Below, one piece after another: positions 41,210 to 49,982 of a DNA stretch of 64,000 nt (position 1 is its first letter; each line of letters opens with the position of its first letter). This stretch comes from Eubacteriales bacterium mix99 (GTDB taxonomy: Bacteria; Bacillota; Clostridia; Caldicoprobacterales; DTU083): contig CP121690.1 of assembly GCA_038396605.1 (NCBI GenBank), positions 1,210,500 through 1,274,499 on the forward strand, given 5' to 3'. The notes below the pieces were generated by a model. The model did not search any database, had not been told where the DNA came from, and saw nothing but the letters and a program-made list of their open reading frames with translations. Position numbers and translations under genes: made by a program.

Positions 41210-42619
41210 ATGGTAGAGAAAGGCTATACACCGCTTAAAAAAATTACGATTGCCATGGATGTTCTGCTGACCCTGTTGTCCTTTTTACTGGCTTATGAAC
41301 TTCGGGATAATATCATTTTTGACCGTCATGGCCATTTGTTCAGCCTGCAGCAGTATCTGTGGGTTTTGTGGATCATTATTCCGGTCTGGCCAATCGTCCT
41401 GAAATATTTCGGACTGTACGAGGGGGTATTGACGGGATCGATGAGGGATATGATTCTGGCCATTCTCAAGTCGGTCCTGACCGCTTCCCTGGTTCTGGCT
41501 TCCGCAATTTACGTGATGAAGGACAGTCTGTTCAGCCGGTTGTTCTTTGGTTTTTTTATCAGCATCAATTTCGTCCTGCTGTTGATTGAAAAAATTATAT
41601 TGAAATGGGTGTATCACCGGCCGCACAGTAAATACAATGATCGGAAGGTAATGCTGATTTCCGCGCCGGAAGGAGTTTTCAAGTTTACCAACCTGATGTC
41701 CCGTGAGGAGGATATCAGTGTCAATGTCATCGGTTATCTGACCGTGGATGACAGCCGGAATACCGTGGACGGAGTGGAATGCCTCGGCAGAATGGAGGAC
41801 ATGAAGCGGATCCTGCTGTCCAATGCGGTGGATGAGGTGATTTTTGTATTGCCCAAGTCCTATGTCCCGGAAATTGAAGGCTACATCATGGACTGTGAGG
41901 AAATGGGCATTACGGTCCGGATGCTTCTGGATTTCTATCATCTGAAACTGTCAAAAACCCTGATCAGTTATCTGGGTAACCTTCCCATGCTGTCCTTTCG
42001 CACGGTAAACCTGGATGAAAATCAGAAGTTTATTAAACGTATTGTGGATATTGTGGGCGCCATTGTGGGGCTTGCGGTCACAGCGGTTCTCTTTCTTATT
42101 TTCGGGCCGGCCATTAAACTGGAATCCCGGGGACCCGTTTTCTATTCCCAGATGCGGGTTGGTCAAAACGGCAGGAAGTTTCGCCTCTATAAATTCCGGA
42201 CCATGTATGCTGATGCCGATGAACACAAGAAGGAGCTGGAAGATCAAAACATCATGAAAGGTGCCATCTTCAAGGTGGAAAATGATCCGCGGATCACCCG
42301 GGTGGGCAAAATCATGCGGAAGTTCAGCCTGGACGAATTTCCACAGTTCTACAATGTCATGAAAGGGGAGATGAGCCTGGTGGGCACCCGCCCGCCGACA
42401 GAGGATGAGGTGGCGGGATACGAACAACGCCATCGCAGAAGACTCAGCATCAAGCCCGGAATTACCGGCCTCTGGCAGGTCAGCGGGAGGAACGCGATTG
42501 AGGATTTTGACGAAATCGTCGCCCTGGATGTGAAATATATTGACAGCTGGTCCCTGTGGCTGGATATCCGGATCCTGTGCAAAACGGTACTGGCTGTGTT
42601 CCGCAGCACCGGAATGTGA
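41210..42619 (+). CDS. Priming phosphoglycosyltransferase (WbaP/CpsE-type)
   Basis: The 469-residue polyprenyl phosphoglycosyltransferase starts glycan assembly by moving a sugar phosphate from UDP-sugar to undecaprenyl phosphate. Residues 1-130 hold four membrane helices, about 145-260 a Rossmann-like CoA-binding fold (MLISAPEGVFKFTNLM), and from about 270 a re-entrant helix and the catalytic domain. The catalytic part has FRLYKFRTMYADADEHKKEL, FSLDEFPQFYNVMKGEMSLV, GTRPPTEDE and GITGLWQVSGRN. UDP-glucose or UDP-galactose is usual for the family. ATG at 41210, 5 nt after the previous stop. Confidence 0.94.
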   Translation: MVEKGYTPLKKITIAMDVLLTLLSFLLAYELRDNIIFDRHGHLFSLQQYLWVLWIIIPVWPIVLKYFGLYEGVLTGSMRDMILAILKSVLTASLVLASAIYVMKDSLFSRLFFGFFISINFVLLLIEKIILKWVYHRPHSKYNDRKVMLISAPEGVFKFTNLMSREEDISVNVIGYLTVDDSRNTVDGVECLGRMEDMKRILLSNAVDEVIFVLPKSYVPEIEGYIMDCEEMGITVRMLLDFYHLKLSKTLISYLGNLPMLSFRTVNLDENQKFIKRIVDIVGAIVGLAVTAVLFLIFGPAIKLESRGPVFYSQMRVGQNGRKFRLYKFRTMYADADEHKKELEDQNIMKGAIFKVENDPRITRVGKIMRKFSLDEFPQFYNVMKGEMSLVGTRPPTEDEVAGYEQRHRRRLSIKPGITGLWQVSGRNAIEDFDEIVALDVKYIDSWSLWLDIRILCKTVLAVFRSTGM

Positions 42620-42651
42620 CAGGGACGGAAGATTGGAAACAGACCGTAAAA

Positions 42652-42684
42652 TGTAAACAGATTGTAAACAGAATGTGAACAGTC
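42652..42684 (+). repeat. Three 11-bp direct repeats, TGTAAACAGAN
   Basis: TGTAAACAGAT, TGTAAACAGAA and TGTGAACAGTC lie head to tail with exact 11-bp period (one helical turn), with a related half-unit (TGGAAACAGAC) at 42634. They lie before the promoter of the ABC exporter. An 8-bp inverted repeat (CAGTCCGG/CCGGACTG, 42680-42708) follows. They could be a protein-binding array. The 275-nt gap 42620-42894 holds no gene. Confidence 0.5.
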
Positions 42685-42764
42685 CGGAAGGGACCGGTGT
42701 CCGGACTGCCGCAATCCCATGACTTTTGTGGCAGAGACCGGCTGTCCGGGCGGATGGGACAGGT

Positions 42765-42793
42765 TTGCCATCCCGTTACGGTTATGGTAAAAT
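42765..42793 (+). promoter_or_regulatory. Promoter of the ABC exporter genes
   Basis: TTGCCA (42765-42770), a 17-nt spacer and TAAAAT (42788-42793), about 100 nt before the permease start. Confidence 0.55.
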
Positions 42794-42894
42794 AACTACA
42801 TTCTATGGAATTATGACAACCGTTGTACCGGAATGCCTGTAGGGGCATACCTGATTCCGGCAGCGGCCGAAACAGAAATGAGAGGAATCAGACT

Positions 42895-43668
42895 TTGAAG
42901 GCAATCAAGGAACTGTATCAGTATCGGGAAATGCTGAAGAATCTGGTTCGCAAGGATCTGAGGACCAGATACAAGGGGTCCTTTCTGGGATTCCTGTGGA
43001 CCTTCATCAATCCGCTGCTTCAACTGTTGGTGTATACTGTTATTTTCACCACTATTATGCGGCTTGATATTGACAATTATTCCATGTTCCTGTTCGTTGC
43101 CCTGCTTCCGTGGAACTTTTTTTCCACTTCCCTGATGATCGGAACGGGAAGCATCGTAAACAATAAGGAACTGATTAAGAAAATCTATTTTCCACGGGAA
43201 ATTGTTCCCATATCCGTGGTAACCTCCGGCTTTGTCAACCTGATCCTGAGCTTTGTCATTGTTTTCATCGCTCTTTTTGTCAGCGGGATCGGGATCACAC
43301 CTGCCGTTGTATGCCTGCCGGTTGTTTTTCTGGTGGCTTATGTGATGACCCTGGGCTTCACTTTGTTGTTTTCCGCCCTGAATGTATATTTCAGGGATCT
43401 GGAGCACATCCTGGAGATCGGAACCATGGCATGGTTTTACCTTACTCCCATCGTCTATAAGCTGGATATGATTCCTGCGCGATTCCTGAAGCTGTTCTTC
43501 ATGAATCCCATGACTCCGATTATCCAGGCATTCCGGGATATCCTGTATTATGGGATCGTACCGGATTTTACGGTTCTGGGGATCAATCTGGCTGCCGGGA
43601 TGCTTCTGGTGGTATTCGGCCACCTGGTATTTCAGAGACTGCAGAAAAACTTTGCGGAGGAGATATAA
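42895..43668 (+). CDS. Polysaccharide ABC exporter permease (Wzm/TagG-type)
   Basis: The 257-residue ABC-2 type permease has six membrane helices. It has the N-terminal amphipathic LVRKDLRTRYKGSFLGFLWT (the RYKGS-x-LG-x-W motif), NNKELIKKIYFPREIVP and FRDLEHILEIGTMAWFYLTP, conserved in O-antigen and teichoic-acid exporters. Start is TTG at 42895 with AGAGGA upstream. The ATPase follows at once. It would carry the finished, lipid-linked polymer across the membrane. Confidence 0.93.
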   Translation: MKAIKELYQYREMLKNLVRKDLRTRYKGSFLGFLWTFINPLLQLLVYTVIFTTIMRLDIDNYSMFLFVALLPWNFFSTSLMIGTGSIVNNKELIKKIYFPREIVPISVVTSGFVNLILSFVIVFIALFVSGIGITPAVVCLPVVFLVAYVMTLGFTLLFSALNVYFRDLEHILEIGTMAWFYLTPIVYKLDMIPARFLKLFFMNPMTPIIQAFRDILYYGIVPDFTVLGINLAAGMLLVVFGHLVFQRLQKNFAEEI

Positions 43669-43670
43669 TT

Positions 43671-44933
43671 TTGGAATTGATCAACGCATCCGATGTCTGG
43701 AAAAGTTTTCGGATTTATCATGATAAGGGAAGCACCCTGAAGGAAAGGGTCCTGTTTCGCAGCAGGAATCGTTATGAAGAGCGATGGGTGCTGAAGGGTG
43801 TGAATCTGCATGTGGAGCAGGGGGAATCCGTCGGACTGATGGGCGAGAATGGGTCTGGCAAAAGCACATTGCTGAAGCTCCTGACACGGATTATCTATCC
43901 CAACCGGGGCACCATCGATGTTCAGGGAAAGGTGTCCAGTCTGCTGGAATTGGGGGCAGGGTTCCATCCCGATTTGACCGGGCGGGAGAATATCTATATG
44001 AATGCTTCCATTTTCGGGCTGTCCAAACAGGAGATTGACCGGAAGCTGAGTGAAATCATTGCTTTTTCCGAGCTGGCTCCGTTTATTGATACGCCTGTAC
44101 GGACCTACTCCTCCGGAATGTATATGCGTCTGGCCTTTTCCGTGGCGATCAATGTCAATGCCGACATTCTTTTGATTGATGAAATTCTGGCAGTCGGCGA
44201 TGTGAATTTCCAGAAGAAGTGCTTTGATCGGTTGAAGGATCTGAAAAAGCGGGGGACCACCATCGTAATCGTATCCCACGATCTTTCCAGCATTCAAAAG
44301 ATCTGTGACAGGGCCGTATGGCTGGAGGACGGTTCCATTCAGGCGACAGGCGGCACAACAAGGGTAATCGATCAATACATGCAGTTCATGAACCGGAAGC
44401 AGGAGGCCACCCTGAAAGAGGAACAGGCCCGGGAGCAGGAACAGCATCGGGGGAAATCCGCCGAAGAGACGGAAGGAGATGCGGACCGGGAGAAACCCGA
44501 AAGCGATCCCAACTGCTGGGGAGGAAAAGAAGTGGAAATCACCAGTGTGCGGATGCGGAATGCCGATGGGGAACAAAAATACAGTTTTGAATACGGAGAG
44601 CCGGTTTGTATTGAAATCGGGTATATCCGCCACAGGGAGATGGAAGGGTACGTATTTGGAATCGGGATTTCCAACAGCGACGGGGTTTCGTGTTACGGGA
44701 CGAATACCGATATCGACGGACGGAAAATAAAAACATTGAACAGCAGGGGCACGGTTTTTTTCCACATTGACCGGATTACCCTGGTGGAAGGAAAGTACCG
44801 GCTGGATGCAGCATCCCATGCAGAAGACGGGCGGGCCTATGATTACCGGAAGAATATCTATGAATTTGCCGTAACCTCTTCGGTGAAGGATACGGGAATC
44901 GCCAGGCAGGAGCATCAGTGGATCATAAAGTGA
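43671..44933 (+). CDS. Polysaccharide ABC exporter ATPase with C-terminal Wzt-like domain
   Basis: The 420-residue ATPase has Walker A GENGSGKST (58-66), an ABC signature of the exporter type (RTYSSGMYMRLAFS), Walker B ADILLIDEILAVGD and H-loop VIVSHD. After residue 240 a charged linker (KQEATLKEEQAREQEQHRGK) leads to a C-terminal beta-sandwich (about 280-420: EVEITSVRMRNADG, SFEYGEPVCIEIGY, NSRGTVFFHIDRITL). This matches the Wzt carbohydrate-binding domain that in E. coli O8/O9a recognises the capped end of the glycan. TTG start behind GGAGATA. It is next to a coiled-coil methyltransferase gene. Confidence 0.93.
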   Translation: MELINASDVWKSFRIYHDKGSTLKERVLFRSRNRYEERWVLKGVNLHVEQGESVGLMGENGSGKSTLLKLLTRIIYPNRGTIDVQGKVSSLLELGAGFHPDLTGRENIYMNASIFGLSKQEIDRKLSEIIAFSELAPFIDTPVRTYSSGMYMRLAFSVAINVNADILLIDEILAVGDVNFQKKCFDRLKDLKKRGTTIVIVSHDLSSIQKICDRAVWLEDGSIQATGGTTRVIDQYMQFMNRKQEATLKEEQAREQEQHRGKSAEETEGDADREKPESDPNCWGGKEVEITSVRMRNADGEQKYSFEYGEPVCIEIGYIRHREMEGYVFGIGISNSDGVSCYGTNTDIDGRKIKTLNSRGTVFFHIDRITLVEGKYRLDAASHAEDGRAYDYRKNIYEFAVTSSVKDTGIARQEHQWIIK

Positions 44934-44980
44934 TGCGGGAGTGTATGTATTATCAGTAAAGAAAGATAGCGGGTGAAGAG

Positions 44981-46435
44981 ATGGAAAAAGACAATTCAAG
45001 GGAAGATTTTATGGAAATCAGGGATGACACAGTTGATGTCCGGAAGATCATGGAAGAAATCCGAAGCCGGATCAAGGAACGGGGAATACAGGAAGTGGAC
45101 TTTCCGGATACGCTTTCCCTGGCAAATGAAGTTGGAGAGCTGCCTGAAAACCCGACCATGGAGGATGACCGGCTTTTGGTCAATACCACATGGGATGTGA
45201 TGGCGGAACGTCCTATCACTTCGCATCGCAGATTTCTCGGCCCGATTTTAGTGTTCGGGAAAAAAGTGGTACGGAAACTGCTTCGCTGGTATGTGAATCC
45301 CTTCGTGGACCAGCAGAGGAACTTCAACGTAGCCATGGTCCATTTGATGAACGCCACACAGTCTCAGCTTGACGAAAAGAAGGAACGGATCTCTGAACTG
45401 GAGCTGACGATACAGGATCTGGAAAAAAAGGATAGGGAGCAGGAAAAGCTGCTGCAAACCGATTATAGGGGCGCCTTGTACCGGGTGGAGGAAAACATCC
45501 GGGGATTGAATCAGTTTGCGGATTCGTATCAGGATGTTCAGATCATGCAGAATGAAAAGCTGAGACAGCTCAAGCGGAGGATTTCCGGAAACGAGACAGG
45601 CACCGCAGCAGAAGCGGCTCCGGCCGGCGGCCCGGATTTGCAGGAAGCCGGCAAGACAGGAAAGACAGCTTCGGCAGCGGAAAATACAGGGACGTCTCCG
45701 GTTCCGAAAGCTGTTTCCGGATCCGGGGCAGAGACTTTTGCCTCAGGGGAAACAGAGCAGCCGGAGGAAAGTATTGATTACTTCATGTTTGAAATGAAGT
45801 ACCGGGGCAGCCGGGCAAAAATCAAGGAGAGTCAGCGAAAATACCTGAAATATCTGGAGGGCAAGAACCGGATTCTGGATATCGGTTGCGGCCGGGGCGA
45901 GTTTGTGGAGCTTTTGACCGAGCAGGGAAAAACCGGCATCCGGGGAATCGACATCAATGAGGATATGGTCACGTTTTGCAGGGACAAGCATCTTCCAGTG
46001 GAATACGGAGACGCCGTAACCTATCTGAAGTCCGTTCCGCAGGGAGAACTGGAAGGGATTTATATGGGGCAGGTGGTGGAGCATCTTCCCTATGAGGACA
46101 TGATCCGGCTGATCCGGCTGGCTTATGAAAAGCTGGCGGACGACGGCGTCTTTATCGTCGAGACGCTGAATCCCATGTGCCTGGCCATTTTTTCCAATGC
46201 CTTTTATATGGACGTGACGCACAGAAAACCCGTGCATCCGCTGACCCTTGAATTTATACTGAAATCCACCGGATTTTCTTCCGTGGAGAACATTTACTTT
46301 TCGGAAATCCGGGATAAGATTCCTGCGCTTCGGGGAAGCGGAATCGAGAACGAAGAGGAGTTCAATGCCGCCATGGGAAGGGTAAACGACCTTCTGTTCG
46401 GAATGCAGGACTATGCGGCAATTGCGCGGAAATAG
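44981..46435 (+). CDS. Coiled-coil SAM-dependent methyltransferase (possible chain-terminating cap enzyme)
   Basis: The 484-residue protein has an N-terminal region (1-115), a coiled coil at about 118-205 (DEKKERISELELTIQDLEKK, then a second helix), a low-complexity Ala/Gly/Glu linker to about 265, and a class I methyltransferase domain. Motif I is ILDIGCGRGEFVELL (about 298-312), followed by GIDINEDMV and, after the acidic loop, YMGQVVEHLPYEDMIRLI and FIVETLNPMCLAIF. It comes straight after the Wzt-type ATPase. In the E. coli O9a system, WbdD joins a methyltransferase to a coiled coil that sets chain length, and Wzt reads the methyl cap. Here the order of domains is reversed and no kinase is seen, so the parallel is inferred. 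Confidence 0.88.
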   Translation: MEKDNSREDFMEIRDDTVDVRKIMEEIRSRIKERGIQEVDFPDTLSLANEVGELPENPTMEDDRLLVNTTWDVMAERPITSHRRFLGPILVFGKKVVRKLLRWYVNPFVDQQRNFNVAMVHLMNATQSQLDEKKERISELELTIQDLEKKDREQEKLLQTDYRGALYRVEENIRGLNQFADSYQDVQIMQNEKLRQLKRRISGNETGTAAEAAPAGGPDLQEAGKTGKTASAAENTGTSPVPKAVSGSGAETFASGETEQPEESIDYFMFEMKYRGSRAKIKESQRKYLKYLEGKNRILDIGCGRGEFVELLTEQGKTGIRGIDINEDMVTFCRDKHLPVEYGDAVTYLKSVPQGELEGIYMGQVVEHLPYEDMIRLIRLAYEKLADDGVFIVETLNPMCLAIFSNAFYMDVTHRKPVHPLTLEFILKSTGFSSVENIYFSEIRDKIPALRGSGIENEEEFNAAMGRVNDLLFGMQDYAAIARK

Positions 46436-46441
46436 AACAGG

Positions 46442-47641
46442 ATGAAAACAGTTATGAAGAAAGTTGCTTTTGTTGTTCCATGGTACGGGGAAAAGATTCC
46501 GGGCGGGGCGGAGGATGCCTGCCGGGAGCTGGCAAAACATCTGAAGCAGGACGGGGTGGACATGGAGATCCTGACGACCTGTGTCCGGGAGTTTGCCAGT
46601 GACTGGGGCCGGAATGTATATAAGCCGGGAACGGAAACGGTGGGCGGTATCCCGGTGAGACGGTTTCGGGCCGCTTCCAGGGACCGGGCCGCGTTTGACC
46701 GGGTGAATGCCGCATTGATGCGGGGTCAGCCGGTCCGCCGGCAGGAGGAGGAGATTTTTTTCCGGGAGATGGTCCACAGTCCGGATCTAACCCGCTATAT
46801 CAGGGAACATGCATCGGACTATCATTGCTTTATTCACATTCCGTATCTGTTCGGCACTGCCTATTACGGTATTCCGGCCTGTCCGGAAAAGAGCATTCTG
46901 ATCCCATGTCTCCATGATGAAAGTTATGCTCATCTGGACGGGATACGAAGGATTTTTGGGCAGGTCCGCGGACTGATCTTTCTTTCCCGGCCGGAAGCGA
47001 CGCTGGCGGAGCGCCTTTACTCTATAGAAGGCAAGAAGCGCCAGGTGATCGGTTTGGGCATCCGGCAGGATTATTCCGCCGATCCCAGGCATTTTTTCCG
47101 CAAATATAAACTGAAACATCCCTTTCTCCTTTATGCCGGAAGAAAGGATGCCGGCAAGAATGTTCCGCTGCTTCTGCAGTATTTCGGGGAATTTCTATCG
47201 GAGCATCCGGACTGCCCCCTGGACCTGGTCCTGATCGGAGGGGGAGAGATCGGGATTCCTGCGTCCTGCCGGGGCAGGGTACGGGATCTGGGATTCGTGC
47301 CGATTCAGGATAAATACAATGCCTGTTCCGCTGCGCTTGCTTTGTGCCAGCCTTCCTTCAATGAGAGCTTTTCCATTGTGATTATGGAAAGCTGGATAGG
47401 GCGGCGGCCGGTGCTGGCGAACAGCAAATGCGCAGTGACCCGGGATTTCTGCGTACAGTCCAACGGAGGGCTTTATTTTGACGGGTATCGTGAGTTTGAA
47501 GGCTGCCTGGAATATTTGATGGATCACAGGGAAACGGCGGATCAGCTGGGAAGACAGGGAAGGCGATTCGTAGGGGAAAACTTTGCCTGGGATGTCGTCA
47601 CCGGAAGATATCGGAAATTTATTGAGGAATTGTACACTTAA
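46442..47641 (+). CDS. GT4 family glycosyltransferase
   Basis: The 399-residue GT-B enzyme has the N-terminal VVPWYGEKIPGGAEDACREL and LLYAGRKDAGKN at the hinge. The donor-side block (SFNESFSIVIMESWIGRRPVLAN) has the EX7E pair. It is a clear paralogue of the gene at 48727-49935, sharing LTTC, the VGGIPVRRFR / VDGIPVLRFR block and SNGGLYF/Y-x6-EFE-x-CL near the end. ATG at 46442, 6 nt after the methyltransferase; an ATG at 46454 is also possible. Confidence 0.9.
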   Translation: MKTVMKKVAFVVPWYGEKIPGGAEDACRELAKHLKQDGVDMEILTTCVREFASDWGRNVYKPGTETVGGIPVRRFRAASRDRAAFDRVNAALMRGQPVRRQEEEIFFREMVHSPDLTRYIREHASDYHCFIHIPYLFGTAYYGIPACPEKSILIPCLHDESYAHLDGIRRIFGQVRGLIFLSRPEATLAERLYSIEGKKRQVIGLGIRQDYSADPRHFFRKYKLKHPFLLYAGRKDAGKNVPLLLQYFGEFLSEHPDCPLDLVLIGGGEIGIPASCRGRVRDLGFVPIQDKYNACSAALALCQPSFNESFSIVIMESWIGRRPVLANSKCAVTRDFCVQSNGGLYFDGYREFEGCLEYLMDHRETADQLGRQGRRFVGENFAWDVVTGRYRKFIEELYT

Positions 47642-47657
47642 GCTGGGGGGAGACAGG

Positions 47658-48740
47658 ATGCCACGCATTGTTCAGATTTTACCCACCGTTGTCTATGGAG
47701 ATGCGGTCAGCAATCACGCTCTTGCCCTGGCTGACATTCTGAAGCAGATGAATCTGGAAACGGAGATTTATGCCCAGAACATAGGCCGCGGCGCACAGGG
47801 AAAGGTAAAGCATATGGATAGATATCGGAATTCCGGAAAGGATATCCTGATTTATCATATGTCCACCGGTACCAGCTTGTCCCGGGATGTGATGAAGATG
47901 CCGTCTTTCCGGAAAGTAATGATTTATCACAACATTACGCCGCCGGAGTTTATGCGGGATTACAGCTGGCGGGATTACCGGATTTTAAGGGAAGGGCGCC
48001 GGCAGCTGGCCATGATGAAGGACACCTTCGACTGGGCTTTCGGGGATTCGGAGTACAACTGCAGGGAACTTTCACAATATGGGTATCGGAATGTGCATCT
48101 CCTGCCGATCCTGATTTCCTATCCGGATTATGGGAAAGTACCGTCCCGCAGGATCCTGACAAAGTATCAGGATGGACGCACCAATATTTTGTTTCTGGGA
48201 AGGATCGCGCCGAATAAAAGGCAGGAAGATATCATCAAGACTTTTTTTTATTACAGGAACTACATGGATCCCACTTCCCGGCTGTTTTTGGTGGGCTCCT
48301 ATACGGGAATGGAGCGTTATTACGGCGCCCTGCAGCTGCTGACAGAAAAGCTGGAGCTTGCAGATGTCTTCTTTACCGGAAAGGTGCCTTTTGAGGAAAT
48401 TCTGGCGTATTATCGGATCAGTGATGTATTTTTGTGCATGAGTGAGCATGAAGGCTTTTGCGTGCCCCTGATCGAGAGCATGCTGTTCCAGGTCCCCATC
48501 CTGGCATACAGCAGTACAGCGATTCCTGATACCCTGGGCAATGCCGGGGTTTTGCTGAAGGAAAAGGATTATGGGATTGCCGCGGAGCTGCTGAACCGGA
48601 TTGTTCACGACCAGGTGCTGCGGGATAAGCTGATTGCAAATGAAGCCAAACGATTGGAGCATTTTTCCTATGAAAGGGTGGCCGGCTGCGTCCGGGAATA
48701 TATAAAGGAAATACTGGGTGAAGAAAATGAGCAGAAGTAG
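47658..48740 (+). CDS. GT4 family glycosyltransferase
   Basis: The 360-residue GT-B enzyme is of the type starting RIVQILPTVVYGDAVSNHAL (glycine-poor acceptor loop). It has KVMIYHNITPPEF, NILFLGRIAPNKRQEDII and the donor block SEHEGFCVPLIESMLFQVPI with EX7E. ATG at 47658 follows GGGGGGAG; an upstream in-frame ATG at 47583 lies inside the previous gene. Similar enzymes are found in mannan and rhamnan clusters, but specificity is not readable. Confidence 0.9.
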   Translation: MPRIVQILPTVVYGDAVSNHALALADILKQMNLETEIYAQNIGRGAQGKVKHMDRYRNSGKDILIYHMSTGTSLSRDVMKMPSFRKVMIYHNITPPEFMRDYSWRDYRILREGRRQLAMMKDTFDWAFGDSEYNCRELSQYGYRNVHLLPILISYPDYGKVPSRRILTKYQDGRTNILFLGRIAPNKRQEDIIKTFFYYRNYMDPTSRLFLVGSYTGMERYYGALQLLTEKLELADVFFTGKVPFEEILAYYRISDVFLCMSEHEGFCVPLIESMLFQVPILAYSSTAIPDTLGNAGVLLKEKDYGIAAELLNRIVHDQVLRDKLIANEAKRLEHFSYERVAGCVREYIKEILGEENEQK

Positions 48741-49935
48741 AATCGCAATGATCGTGCAGCGGTATGGCAGGGAGATCAACGGCGGATCCGAGCTGTACTG
48801 CAGACAGATTGCCGGAAAGCTTGCGGAGGATTATGATGTGCAGGTTTTGACGACCTGCGCCACCGATTATTATGACTGGGCCAATCATTATCCGGAAGGA
48901 CTGCAGCAGGTGGATGGGATACCGGTGTTGCGGTTTCGTGTGGATCAGGAGAGGGATCGGCGCCGTTTTGACCAGCTGTCATCCCGGGTATATCACAATC
49001 CGCATGCCAGCCTGAAGGATCAGATGGAATGGATGGAGCTTCAGGGCCCGCTGTCCTCCGGACTGATTGATTATATCCGGCAAAACCGGGAGAATTATGA
49101 TATCTTTATTTTTATGACCTATCTTTATTACACCACCTTCGCCGGACTCCGACAGATCCCGGAGAAAAGCATGCTGATACCGACGGCCCATAACGAGCCT
49201 TCCATTTATATGGGAATTTTTTATCCGTTTTTTCATCTTCCGAGGGCTGTGATTTATCTGACGGAGGAAGAAAAGCAATTGGTAAACCGCACGTTCCATA
49301 ACGGCTACAAGCGGTCCGATGTGGTTGGCATCGGGATCGACCTGCCCGGACAGATTGATGCCGGGGCGTTCCGGGAGAAATACCACATCCCCGGGGATTT
49401 TCTCATTTATGTGGGCAGACTGGATGAGTCCAAGGGATTACCCCGTCTGTTCGACTATTTCCTGCGCTATAAAAAAGAGCATCCTTCCGATCTCAAACTG
49501 GTGCTGATGGGCAAAGCGGCAATGGATATTCCGCGGGATCCGGACATTCTGCCTTTAGGCTTTGTCAGTGACGGGGACAAATACAACGGAATGGCCGCCG
49601 CCCGGCTGCTGGTCCTTCCTTCCCGCTTTGAGAGCCTGTCCATGTCGGTGCTGGAAAGCATGGCTCTGGGAGTGCCGGTTCTGGTCAACGGAAAGTGCGA
49701 TGTGCTGAAGGGGCACTGTATCCGAAGCAACGGCGGGCTGTACTACATCAATTATTACGAATTTGAAGAATGCCTTCACCTTCTGACCGGCAGAAAAGAC
49801 ATGTATGAAAAAATGGAGGAAAATTGTGTAAAATATATCCATGATCACTATACCTGGAAAAGTGTCATGGCAAAATACAAAAAATTGATCGATCAAACGC
49901 TGGAGGACATCCGTTCGCAGTCGGTTTCCGGCTGA
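48727..49935 (+). CDS. GT4 family glycosyltransferase
   Basis: The 402-residue GT-B enzyme is paralogous to 46442-47641 (VQRYGREINGGSELYCRQIA, LTTCATDYYDW, and SRFESLSMSVLESMALGVPV with EX7E). The start overlaps the previous gene by 14 nt. The pair may have arisen by duplication, with 47658-48740 placed between, and could add the same or related sugars in alternating linkages. Confidence 0.9.
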   Translation: MSRSRIAMIVQRYGREINGGSELYCRQIAGKLAEDYDVQVLTTCATDYYDWANHYPEGLQQVDGIPVLRFRVDQERDRRRFDQLSSRVYHNPHASLKDQMEWMELQGPLSSGLIDYIRQNRENYDIFIFMTYLYYTTFAGLRQIPEKSMLIPTAHNEPSIYMGIFYPFFHLPRAVIYLTEEEKQLVNRTFHNGYKRSDVVGIGIDLPGQIDAGAFREKYHIPGDFLIYVGRLDESKGLPRLFDYFLRYKKEHPSDLKLVLMGKAAMDIPRDPDILPLGFVSDGDKYNGMAAARLLVLPSRFESLSMSVLESMALGVPVLVNGKCDVLKGHCIRSNGGLYYINYYEFEECLHLLTGRKDMYEKMEENCVKYIHDHYTWKSVMAKYKKLIDQTLEDIRSQSVSG

Positions 49936-49982
49936 AGGCAGGATGCCGGAGGAAAATCCTTTTCCGCCGGGCAGGTTCGATC

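Noticed and set aside
42680-42708. Terminator after the phosphoglycosyltransferase gene
   Set aside because: The 8-bp inverted repeat has a 13-nt interior and no T-run; more likely a binding site, if anything.
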